Assembly: GCF_000013625.1 (NCBI RefSeq)
Contig: NC_009659.1
Coordinates: 2,356,001 to 2,420,000 of the forward strand
Direction: 5' to 3'
Source: Janthinobacterium sp. Marseille
GTDB taxonomy: Bacteria > Pseudomonadota > Gammaproteobacteria > Burkholderiales > Burkholderiaceae_D
DNA: 64,000 nucleotides
Shown here in pieces: positions 10,258 through 16,548 of the stretch; within the stretch, counting starts at the first letter, position 1; the number at the start of each line of letters is the position of its first letter. The notes beneath the pieces are model-generated. The model worked only from the letters and a program-made list of their open reading frames with translations, had not been told where the DNA came from and did not search any database. The position numbers and the translations under genes were made by a program.

Positions 10258-10800
10258 TTAAAACAATTCGACGTCGCCGCTTTCCATATGCGTCTGCCGC
10301 ACTGCTTTCCACAATTCATTTTCCAGGTTGCCGCTTTGCGTTTTGATGCTCTCATTCGTTTGCGCCAGCAACACCCGCAACTGTTCCTGATCAGCATCGG
10401 CCGGGATCGCGGAGCTATGTGTACCCAGCACTTCCAGTACATCGCGCACCCCGACCAGGCGTCGCATCGCCCGGCCTATCAATTGGTTCGTCATATCCTG
10501 GAACTGCAAACCAGTCACCGCCGCATTCACGTGCTGATCGATCTGCACCGCCTTGCTCCGCAGTTCGCCGACCGCCGCTGCCGGTACCTGCACCAGCAAG
10601 GTATCAACCAGTTGCTGTTGCGCGCTCACCGCTTCATGGATGGCCATGAAACTGGCGCTCAGCTTTTCAATCGCTTCGCTCAACAGGATGTTGGTCTGCA
10701 CCAGATCCGTTTCGATTTCTGTCAGATGCTGACTCCCGTGTTCGGACAAGCCAGATAACAGTTCCCGCACTTCCAGCGCCAACGAATTTTTTATTGTCAT
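10258..10800 (-). CDS. CheZ-like helical protein (putative second CheY phosphatase)
   Basis: This 180-residue, mostly helical protein contains GLQFQDMTNQLIGRA, which aligns with the CheZ active-site helix QDFQDLTGQVIKK; Asp102 and Gln106 occupy the positions of the two catalytic CheZ residues. It ends SGDVELF, a short acidic-hydrophobic tail comparable in placement to the CheY-binding tail of CheZ and identical to the end of CheD. Overall similarity to CheZ is otherwise low. It lies between motB and the second CheY. The frame is open upstream into motB, but I take the ATG at 10800; GTG 10809 is an alternative. Phosphatase function is inferred. Confidence 0.75.
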   Translation of the reverse strand: MTIKNSLALEVRELLSGLSEHGSQHLTEIETDLVQTNILLSEAIEKLSASFMAIHEAVSAQQQLVDTLLVQVPAAAVGELRSKAVQIDQHVNAAVTGLQFQDMTNQLIGRAMRRLVGVRDVLEVLGTHSSAIPADADQEQLRVLLAQTNESIKTQSGNLENELWKAVRQTHMESGDVELF

Positions 10801-10840
10801 GGGGAGCACCCGCTCATTTCGTTTACTTACAGCACTTTGG

Positions 10841-11827
10841 CTATCTTGCAACTGGGGCTACCGGAGCTGCTGGTGCAACTGGGGCTGGCTTCACTTGCTG
10901 CGCATTCACTGCCGTCTCAACGGCCTCTTGCGCACTCTCTTTGTCGCTCACATCCACCTTCTTGTTTTCCTGCGTGATGGAATCTTCCGCTTTCTTGTTC
11001 AGCACAATAATGCTGATACGGCGATTGACAGGATTCAGCGGATCCGAACTGTCGAACAGCACTGCGGAAGACAGGCCAACCACACGCAAAACCTTGTTCT
11101 CTGCCATGCCACCGGCGATCAGTTCGCGACGCGAGGCATTCGCACGATCTGATGATAATTCCCAGTTGCTATAGCTTTTTTCACCGCTGGAATAAGGCGT
11201 CGCATCGGTATGACCGGACAGGCTGATGCGATTCGGAATATCGTTCAGGATCTTGGCGATTTCGTGCAGGATGACTTTGGTATAAGGCTGCAATTCAGCC
11301 CGCGCCAAGGCAAACATCGGACGATTTTTTTCATCGACGATCTGGATGCGCAAACCTTCGGTCGTAATATCGATCAGCAATTGATTCTTGAATTGCTGCA
11401 AGCCGGGAATGGTATCGATGGCTTTCTCGATACGTTCCTTCAGCGCTTTCAGGCGATTGACTTCTTGGCGTTCCAGCTCGGCCTCGGCCGCCTTCAGGTT
11501 GAAGTTCTTTGCCGGTGTCAGGTCCTCACCTTTTTTCTGCTGGCCGTCGATGCGCGTCATATCCTTACCGCCGCCCTTGATCACGCTCGAGCTGTCGCCG
11601 CTACCGGAACCGCCAGCCATCGCAACTTTCAAGGGGGTGCTAAAGAAATCGGCGATCCCTTGCAGATCGCCTTTGGTGGTTGAACCCAGCAACCACATCA
11701 GCAGGAAGAAAGCCATCATCGCCGTGACGAAGTCGGCGTAGGCGATTTTCCAGGCGCCGCCATGGTGGCCGCCCCCGGATTTTTTGATACGTTTGATGAT
11801 GATGGGACGGAGTCCTTCGTCAGCCAT
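10841..11827 (-). CDS. motB: Flagellar stator protein MotB
   Basis: A 328-residue MotB. The single membrane helix follows a basic N-terminus and carries the proton-binding Asp32 in YADFVTAMMAFFLLMWLL. The periplasmic OmpA-like peptidoglycan-binding domain (about 150-280) includes SLSGHTDATPYSS and a RANASRREL helix. The last 40 residues are a low-complexity Ala/Pro/Val tail absent from E. coli MotB. GGAG lies six bases before the ATG. It forms the proton-driven stator with MotA, 48 bp upstream. Confidence 0.97.
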   Translation of the reverse strand: MADEGLRPIIIKRIKKSGGGHHGGAWKIAYADFVTAMMAFFLLMWLLGSTTKGDLQGIADFFSTPLKVAMAGGSGSGDSSSVIKGGGKDMTRIDGQQKKGEDLTPAKNFNLKAAEAELERQEVNRLKALKERIEKAIDTIPGLQQFKNQLLIDITTEGLRIQIVDEKNRPMFALARAELQPYTKVILHEIAKILNDIPNRISLSGHTDATPYSSGEKSYSNWELSSDRANASRRELIAGGMAENKVLRVVGLSSAVLFDSSDPLNPVNRRISIIVLNKKAEDSITQENKKVDVSDKESAQEAVETAVNAQQVKPAPVAPAAPVAPVAR

Positions 11828-11875
11828 GCCAGTCTCCGTTAAATTACTCTTTTACTTGCGATTTAAAATGAATGC

Positions 11876-12736
11876 TTACTTCGATTTCGACTGCCTGATG
11901 TGTTCTTCCATCTCGCTAAAGGAAGGACGCTCAGTCGAAAACAGCACTTTACGGCCGAATTCCACTGCCAATGCCGGCGCATAACCATTCAGGCTGGCCA
12001 GCAAAGTCACTTTTACACATTGGAAAATCTTGGAAGATTCATGCAGTTTTTGTTCCAGCAAGCTCGACAAAGGAGTGACGAAACCATAGGAAAGCAAAAT
12101 ACCGAGGAAGGTACCGACCAGCGCATGCGCAATCAGCATCCCCAGTTCGGCCGGTGGCAAACCCACCGATTCCATTGTATGAACCACACCCATCACCGCT
12201 GCCACAATACCGAACGCCGGCAAGCCGTCACCAACCTTCGCCACGCAATGCACCGGCACTTCACCTTCTGCATGATGGGTTTCGATTTCGTTATCCATCA
12301 GGTTTTCGATCTGGAATGCATCCATATTCCCCGACACCATCAGGCGCAGGTAATCGGTCATGAATTCAATCGTGTGGTGATCGGCCAGTACCGTCGGATA
12401 CTTGGCAAAAATCGCACTTTCTTCCGGAGCCTCGATGTCCCCTTCGATCGACATCAATCCTTCCTTGCGGACTTTGGTCAGGATTTCGAACAAAAGCGTC
12501 ATCAGTTCCATATACAAACTCTTTGTATATCTGGAACCTTTGAAAACGCTAGGCAATGCCTTCAAGGTCGCCTTGATCGCCTTGCCGTTGTTACCAACGA
12601 AGAAGGCGCCAACCGCAGCGCCGCCAATCATGAGCAACTCAAGGGGTTGAAACAAAGCGGCCAAATGACCACCAGCCAGAGCGAAGCCGCCAAAGACCGA
12701 TAGGACGACTACTAGATATCCAATGATGACTAACAA
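11876..12736 (-). CDS. motA: Flagellar stator protein MotA
   Basis: A 286-residue MotA that aligns end to end with the enterobacterial protein from its first residues (MLVIIGYLVVVLSVFGGF). It has four membrane segments, a cytoplasmic loop with charged residues, and the conserved VGDGLPAFGIVAAVMGVVHTM region. The start codon must be TTG at 12734-12736, since it matches the family N-terminus and no ATG precedes it; GGAG lies nine bases upstream. A 212-bp gap before it probably holds the mot-che promoter, but I could not recognise a sigma-28 element there. Confidence 0.96.
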   Translation of the reverse strand: MLVIIGYLVVVLSVFGGFALAGGHLAALFQPLELLMIGGAAVGAFFVGNNGKAIKATLKALPSVFKGSRYTKSLYMELMTLLFEILTKVRKEGLMSIEGDIEAPEESAIFAKYPTVLADHHTIEFMTDYLRLMVSGNMDAFQIENLMDNEIETHHAEGEVPVHCVAKVGDGLPAFGIVAAVMGVVHTMESVGLPPAELGMLIAHALVGTFLGILLSYGFVTPLSSLLEQKLHESSKIFQCVKVTLLASLNGYAPALAVEFGRKVLFSTERPSFSEMEEHIRQSKSK

Positions 12737-12948
12737 GTGCGCTCGCTCCGTTTTTCTTAGGTTTAGGCTGCCATTATTGCCTTAACAGTTGCATACGCGC
12801 AACCAAGATGACAGCCCACCTGTTGTATATAAGGGTGGTATTGACCGCTCAGGCGCTCATATGCTTTCAACGGCGTGAATTATTGGAACTTGAGCGATTA
12901 TCGAGGAGGAATCGCTGAAATAAAGCTGGGAGATGCGCTCAGATTTGC

Positions 12949-13749
12949 TCAGATACGCCAGCCGTAAAGCTGGACGCCACTTGCGTCGGGGGACAGCACG
13001 ATATCGGGCGTGGTCCCGGGGATGATGAACTCATAACTAAGCAGCAAGGTACCGCTACGCATTTCTGCCTTCGCCTTGCGCCACAGATTCGGCATGGCTG
13101 CCGGTGACAGGTAGGCAAACACCACATCGTAGTCGGCAAAATTCAGGCGACCGTAATCGCCACGTTCAAAGTGCGCACCGCTCGCACCGAAGCGCGCGCG
13201 CAGACTGCTGATCAGCCACGGCAAGGGCGCGATTTCAATACCGACGAAACGACTTTCCGGCCGGCGTCGCGCCAGACTCATCACCAGCCCGCCGAGACCA
13301 CTGCCTATATCTATAAAGCTGATTTTTTGTTCAGGCGGCAGCAAACCTTCGACCGCCTGCCATGTCGTCAGACGTGACGGGTAATACGGAACCTGGGTGC
13401 GGAAGGTACTCCAGTACAGGAATAGCAAGACCAGGAATGCCGCCAGAAAAATAAAAGGTGACCATTGCAGGGTCAGCGTCAGCAGGAGCACCGGCAAAAA
13501 CAGCAGTTGAATCAGCAGCCACCACGGTGCCAGCCCGCGCCACCACGACAATCCGGCTGCGATCACACCCTGCAGGCAGGCCGCGACAAGTACATTCATC
13601 GACCAGCCGGTCGCGGCGGCCAGGCTATACGCCAGCAGCAATACGATAAAAAAGGAAGAGATTTGAAACAGGAGGGCTTGCACTGCCGGTATCTGGAATA
13701 CCGTTCTTGGAGGCGCCGACTTTGCGCCGGAGCGCCCCACTTTCTTCAC
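12949..13749 (-). CDS. Membrane-anchored class I SAM-dependent methyltransferase
   Basis: The 266-residue protein has about four hydrophobic segments (roughly 24-45, 50-68, 76-93 and 96-115) followed by a soluble methyltransferase domain. Motif I is FIDIGSGLGGLVMSLARR (145-162), with an acidic residue after the next strand (GIEIAP) and YLSPAAMP in place of motif IV. Start is GTG 13747-13749 with a weak upstream GAAAGAG. It is 32 bp behind flhC on the same strand, so it is probably the third gene of the flhDC transcript, and 212 bp ahead of motA. Its substrate is unknown; location only suggests a link to motility. Confidence 0.75.
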   Translation of the reverse strand: MKKVGRSGAKSAPPRTVFQIPAVQALLFQISSFFIVLLLAYSLAAATGWSMNVLVAACLQGVIAAGLSWWRGLAPWWLLIQLLFLPVLLLTLTLQWSPFIFLAAFLVLLFLYWSTFRTQVPYYPSRLTTWQAVEGLLPPEQKISFIDIGSGLGGLVMSLARRRPESRFVGIEIAPLPWLISSLRARFGASGAHFERGDYGRLNFADYDVVFAYLSPAAMPNLWRKAKAEMRSGTLLLSYEFIIPGTTPDIVLSPDASGVQLYGWRI

Positions 13750-13781
13750 ACAGACACTCTTTCAATAATAAGGCTATCCGC

Positions 13782-14327
13782 TCAGGCTGCCAGCAAACTG
13801 TCTGCCTTGGCGCGTTTGGTTTTACCTGCCCGGGATGGCATGTGGCACAGGCCACAGGTGTAATTTGCATTCAAATCGAGGCGATGCACGACAAAATTGC
13901 CGCCGCATTCGCTGCAACATGCGGTTGCCAGCATTTTGCTGTCGAAGAATCGTACCAGAGTCCAGGCGCGCGTCAATGATAAAACCGGTTCGCCGTCTGC
14001 ACCCAGTTCCACCTGCTCCAGATAAAGCTTATACGCTTTCATCACAGCCTGGATGCCGGAGATCTGTGCGTGTTCGATCAGGTATTTATGGATACCCATA
14101 AACAATGATGAATGGATATTCGGTTGCCAGGTAATGAACCAGTCGGTCGAAAATGGCAGCATGCCCTTTGGTGGCGAGACGCCGCGCAATTCTTTGTACA
14201 GTTTCAGCAAGCGTTCGCGTGACAGCGAAGTTTCCGATTCCAGCAATTGCAGCCTTGCACCCAAATTGATAAGCTCGATTGCAAGCTGAATTTCTTGTGC
14301 TTCTGTCACTACACTTTTCTTGGCCAT
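13782..14327 (-). CDS. flhC: Flagellar master regulator subunit FlhC
   Basis: A 181-residue FlhC. The zinc site Cys138-x2-Cys141 ... Cys158-x2-Cys161 is intact (CSEC and CGLC), and segments such as GASPPKGMLP-like GVSPPKGMLPFSTDWF are characteristic. With FlhD it forms the FlhD4C2 activator that recruits sigma-70 RNA polymerase to class II flagellar promoters. It follows flhD by 51 bp. Proximity to the mot-che genes is typical of beta- and gamma-proteobacteria. Confidence 0.97.
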   Translation of the reverse strand: MAKKSVVTEAQEIQLAIELINLGARLQLLESETSLSRERLLKLYKELRGVSPPKGMLPFSTDWFITWQPNIHSSLFMGIHKYLIEHAQISGIQAVMKAYKLYLEQVELGADGEPVLSLTRAWTLVRFFDSKMLATACCSECGGNFVVHRLDLNANYTCGLCHMPSRAGKTKRAKADSLLAA

Positions 14328-14378
14328 TTTTTCGCTCGCTTCTGAAGAATTACAACAATACGATCAGCAGTGGATGAC

Positions 14379-14696
14379 TTAGGCGATTTGCTCAACCGCT
14401 TGTCCTGCCATCAGGATGGCGGCGTGCGAATGCGCAAGCGAGCGATCCTTGTTGTAATTAGTCAGCATGCCGAGGATGGCGCCATCGTCGAAACGGAAAC
14501 GGGCGAGCATCATATTGGCACCAGCGAGCTTGAGAATCTGGGCATTGTTCATGCCTTCGATCAGGTCGGCGATTTCATTGCTGATTCCGAGGCGGAAAAT
14601 GGCAGTCGCCTTGTCGGAACGAATCATTTGTTGTGCAAGCATCAAGTAACCCAGGTTGGCGTCACGTATTTCAGCAATGATGTCGTTAGTTGTCAT
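14379..14696 (-). CDS. flhD: Flagellar master regulator subunit FlhD
   Basis: A 105-residue FlhD recognised by IIAEIRDANLGYLMLAQQMI near the N-terminus and the conserved IFRLGIS and MMLARFRF segments. The start is the ATG at 14694-14696, preceded by GGGGATAAC; an in-frame ATG 35 codons upstream would add residues unlike the family. A leader of about 345 nt separates it from the nearer of two sigma-28-like promoters upstream, in an AT-rich region likely to receive other regulatory input as well. Confidence 0.95.
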   Translation of the reverse strand: MTTNDIIAEIRDANLGYLMLAQQMIRSDKATAIFRLGISNEIADLIEGMNNAQILKLAGANMMLARFRFDDGAILGMLTNYNKDRSLAHSHAAILMAGQAVEQIA

Positions 14697-14829
14697 GTTA
14701 TCCCCTGATCTGTGAATTTCCTGGCAGTAATTTGTGAGCCAGTGATTGCATTCTGCAGGGGGAAACAAAGGGCTGGAATAGGCAGTTTTCTGTATTTTCA
14801 TACAGCGCAGACGCCAATAAGCCGGTAGG

Positions 14830-14846
14830 CGTTTGTCTTACAAACG
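14830..14846 (-). other. Hairpin in the flhDC leader
   Basis: CGTTTGT and ACAAACG form a perfect 7-bp stem with a three-base loop about 135 bases before the flhD start. It is not followed by a T tract, so it is not a terminator. It may be a structural element or regulator site in the leader; this is inference. Confidence 0.4.
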
Positions 14847-15049
14847 TCGACCAGCATTCGATACGCCTTCACATGAAATGAGGCGGAGAGCGGCTTGTAT
14901 ATTGCATCTGAGCATTTATTTCCTGCTCGGATGTTGCTTATAAAAAAGCATGTTTTGAGGCAATTTTTCTAGATTCCGGGGACACAGAATTTTCCAAAAA
15001 ACCGACTCCAGAGACAAAAAAATGAACTTCTTTTCAGGCTCTTGTCTCT

Positions 15050-15076
15050 TTAACGGCACGTTTTTTCCAAACTTTA
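15050..15076 (-). promoter_or_regulatory. Sigma-28 (FliA)-type promoter 1 facing flhDC
   Basis: On the minus strand the sequence reads TAAAGTTT (15076-15069), 11 bases, GCCGTTAA (15057-15050). The E. coli consensus is TAAAGTTT-N11-GCCGATAA, so 15 of 16 positions match with exact spacing. Transcription would begin near 15042 and reach flhD after about 345 bases. It is one of the best sigma-28 matches one could expect by eye; activity is untested. Confidence 0.75.
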
Positions 15077-15148
15077 GGGTTTAAACAAAATATTTTTAAA
15101 ATATTTTCAGAAACCAAATTTGAAAAAAATCCCTGCTGTCTGACTTTG

Positions 15149-15175
15149 ATAACGGCAGCGAAAACCAGAACTTTA
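15149..15175 (-). promoter_or_regulatory. Sigma-28 (FliA)-type promoter 2 facing flhDC
   Basis: On the minus strand the sequence reads TAAAGTTC (15175-15168), 11 bases, GCCGTTAT (15156-15149), matching 13 of 16 consensus positions with the same spacing. It lies 99 bases upstream of promoter 1 inside the second copy of the duplication. It may be a weaker or decayed copy. Confidence 0.55.
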
Positions 15176-15295
15176 GGGTTGGATCGAAAATATTTTGATT
15201 TTTTTTCGATTTGTTACAGTTTGATTGTAAAAATGATATCTACATCCAAGAAGTAAACCCTCTTCCCCCTGTTTAATCATTAAATTGTTGATAAT

Positions 15296-15322
15296 TAAAC
15301 AAGTTAGCGAATAAGCCGCTAA
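15296..15322 (+). promoter_or_regulatory. Sigma-28-like promoter of the small gene at 15387
   Basis: TAAA (15296-15299), 15 bases, GCCGCTAA (15315-15322) matches 11 of 12 positions of the core sigma-28 pattern TAAA-N15-GCCGATAA. The four bases after TAAA do not match the extended -35. Transcription would start near 15330, about 57 bases before the ATG at 15387. Confidence 0.5.
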
Positions 15323-15386
15323 TGGCACTGGCAGGGCAAATAAAATCTGGTATTGTTTATCTACCCTCAACCCAAAGGAGACTCTT

Positions 15387-15593
15387 ATGGATTTGGTAGA
15401 AAAATTCGATGCCAAAGGAAAGACCGGTGCCGCTTACCACGTTGAGGTTTATCAAACGCCCATCAGCGCTCCGGATCCGGATGGACTACCCGGCTCGAAA
15501 ACATATCAATTGGCAGATGGCCGCGCGCTGGACCCGCTATCCGACGCAAAATTCAAAATCGTGCAAACCGGGGAAAAAATTTACAGGCTCTGA
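15387..15593 (+). CDS. Small conserved-looking protein of unknown function
   Basis: A 68-residue soluble protein beginning MDLVEKFDAKGKTGAAYHVE and rich in Tyr, Asp, Pro and Lys; no signal peptide, membrane segment or known motif. AAGGAG lies seven bases before the ATG, a sigma-28-like promoter lies upstream, and a strong terminator follows at 15672-15706, so it is a complete monocistronic gene. I do not recognise the family. It is transcribed away from flhDC. If its promoter is real, it belongs to the late flagellar regulon. Confidence 0.75.
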   Translation: MDLVEKFDAKGKTGAAYHVEVYQTPISAPDPDGLPGSKTYQLADGRALDPLSDAKFKIVQTGEKIYRL

Positions 15594-15671
15594 GCAAATC
15601 GACTGCCAACAGGCATAGCCTCAAAGCCCACACGAAGCGCCGGATAGCCACACACAGCCGCTCCGGCCAAT

Positions 15672-15706
15672 AAAAAAGCCCGCATCCAGACGATGCGGGC
15701 TTTTTT
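15672..15706. terminator. Bidirectional intrinsic terminator
   Basis: GCCCGCATC and GATGCGGGC pair around a five-base loop and are flanked by six A residues on one side and six T residues on the other. It separates the convergent genes 15387-15593 and 15742-16260 and can serve both. Confidence 0.9.
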
Positions 15707-15741
15707 ACATCCAGGCTTGGCGAGTCATGCCCGCCGGCCGG

Positions 15742-16260
15742 TCAGAAGTATTGTTCGACGATCTCGCCAAAAGCAGCTTCCGCGGTCATACCCTTCTTCA
15801 TCAGATTGGTAATGTCTTGCGAATAGGCGCGTATGCCTTCCGGCAGCTTCTGTACGTTGTTCTTGAAGTATTCGTACTTCTGGATATCGATCAGGTCACC
15901 CGGACGTGCTGCCGGTGTGCTGCTGCCCCGTACGCTGCGTACCGCACGCGTAGTGGTGGTAACACGCTTCACACCCACATTGGCAATCGCAGTCTCAATC
16001 TGCGCCAGCGTCAGCACAGGAGTCGCATTGGCACCAACGAATTCGTCTTCACCCGGATGCAGCAAATGATTATTGCTGTCGAATGCCATTTTCTTTTCAA
16101 AACTATTGATGACCTGGTAGTGCGGCTTCTGCCCCGGACCGTTCAAGGCAAACTGTACGCGATCGCCGTAGGCCTTCATCTGCGTTACAACATCCTTCAG
16201 GTAATCCGCGGTCAGCGTATCTATCTTTCCATCCCAGCGCTTGCTTCTCTTCGTGTTCAA
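15742..16260 (-). CDS. Hypothetical protein downstream of tRNA-Ser
   Basis: A soluble protein of up to 172 residues with no recognised domain. It has a basic middle (VKRVTTTTRAVRSVRG) and ends MTAEAAFGEIVEQYF. The reading frame is open back into the tRNA gene, but that part translates the tRNA and its terminator and cannot be coding. TTG 16260 is the first plausible start after the terminator; ATG 16179 would give 145 residues. Neither has a good ribosome-binding site. It could be a real lineage-specific gene or the remnant of a longer one. The shared terminator at 15672-15706 supports an actual transcript. Confidence 0.5.
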   Translation of the reverse strand: MNTKRSKRWDGKIDTLTADYLKDVVTQMKAYGDRVQFALNGPGQKPHYQVINSFEKKMAFDSNNHLLHPGEDEFVGANATPVLTLAQIETAIANVGVKRVTTTTRAVRSVRGSSTPAARPGDLIDIQKYEYFKNNVQKLPEGIRAYSQDITNLMKKGMTAEAAFGEIVEQYF

Positions 16261-16300
16261 AATACGTATTCCAGTAAAAGTGACTCTATCCAATTCGAGA

Positions 16301-16335
16301 AAGAAAAAAAGCCCTTGATTTTCATCAAGGGCTTT
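16301..16335 (-). terminator. Intrinsic terminator of tRNA-Ser
   Basis: AAAGCCCTTGAT and ATCAAGGGCTTT form a 12-bp stem with a four-base loop (16308-16335). On the minus strand a run of seven T residues follows. It lies eight bases after the tRNA 3' end. Confidence 0.9.
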
Positions 16336-16343
16336 CAATTCTT

Positions 16344-16437
16344 TGGCGGAGACGGTGAGATTCGAACTCACGATACAGGTTTAAGCCCATATGCTTCCTT
16401 AGCAGGGAAGTGCCTTCGGCCACTCGGCCACGTCTCC
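16344..16437 (-). tRNA. serX: tRNA-Ser (anticodon GCU)
   Basis: Folds as a class II tRNA: acceptor stem GGAGACG/CGTCTCC, anticodon stem CTTCC/GGAAG with loop CTGCTAA giving anticodon GCT, a long variable arm, and T loop TTCGAAT. Discriminator G and the CCA end are encoded. It reads AGC and AGU codons. It lies 111 bases behind lysC on the same strand and is followed by its own terminator. The gene name is provisional. Confidence 0.95.
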
Positions 16438-16548
16438 ACATTACTTCAGCAACGTCGACAGCACGCTACCAGAAGGTCCAGCATCATAACTTTTCATGCA
16501 TGCCCGGTCAACCCAAAACTATGCATTTCGCCATGACTTATTTGCTTT

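Larger units (their letters stand above)
15043..15196. repeat. Imperfect direct duplication upstream of flhDC
   Basis: Copy A (15043-15096) and copy B (15137-15196) share, in order, TGTCT, AACGGC, AACTTTAGGGTT (15070-15081 and 15169-15180) and AAATATTTT. The period is about 99 bases with small insertions. The conserved blocks coincide with the -10 and -35 elements of sigma-28-like promoters, while the bases between them diverge. Confidence 0.75.
14697..15386. other. AT-rich regulatory region between flhDC and a divergent small gene
   Basis: These 690 bases contain no convincing gene. Base composition is much richer in A and T than the flanks, with many A and T tracts. The part next to flhD (14697-15040) would be its untranslated leader and holds a perfect 7-bp hairpin at 14830-14846 and GAGCA/TGCTC arms around 14915-14935. 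The part from 15043 to 15196 is an imperfect duplication carrying two sigma-28-like promoters, and 15296-15322 carries a third facing the other way. No intrinsic terminator is visible in the leader. Confidence 0.8.

Noticed and set aside
14697..14801. Longer FlhD starting 35 codons upstream
   Set aside because: The added residues do not resemble FlhD and the inner ATG has GGGGATAAC directly before it.
15173..15415. 80-codon minus-strand frame over the sigma-28 promoter region
   Set aside because: It covers promoter elements and the start of the small plus-strand gene and has no ribosome-binding site.
16261..16371. N-terminal extension of the hypothetical gene at 15742
   Set aside because: This part translates the 3' end of tRNA-Ser and its terminator stem, a common false extension.
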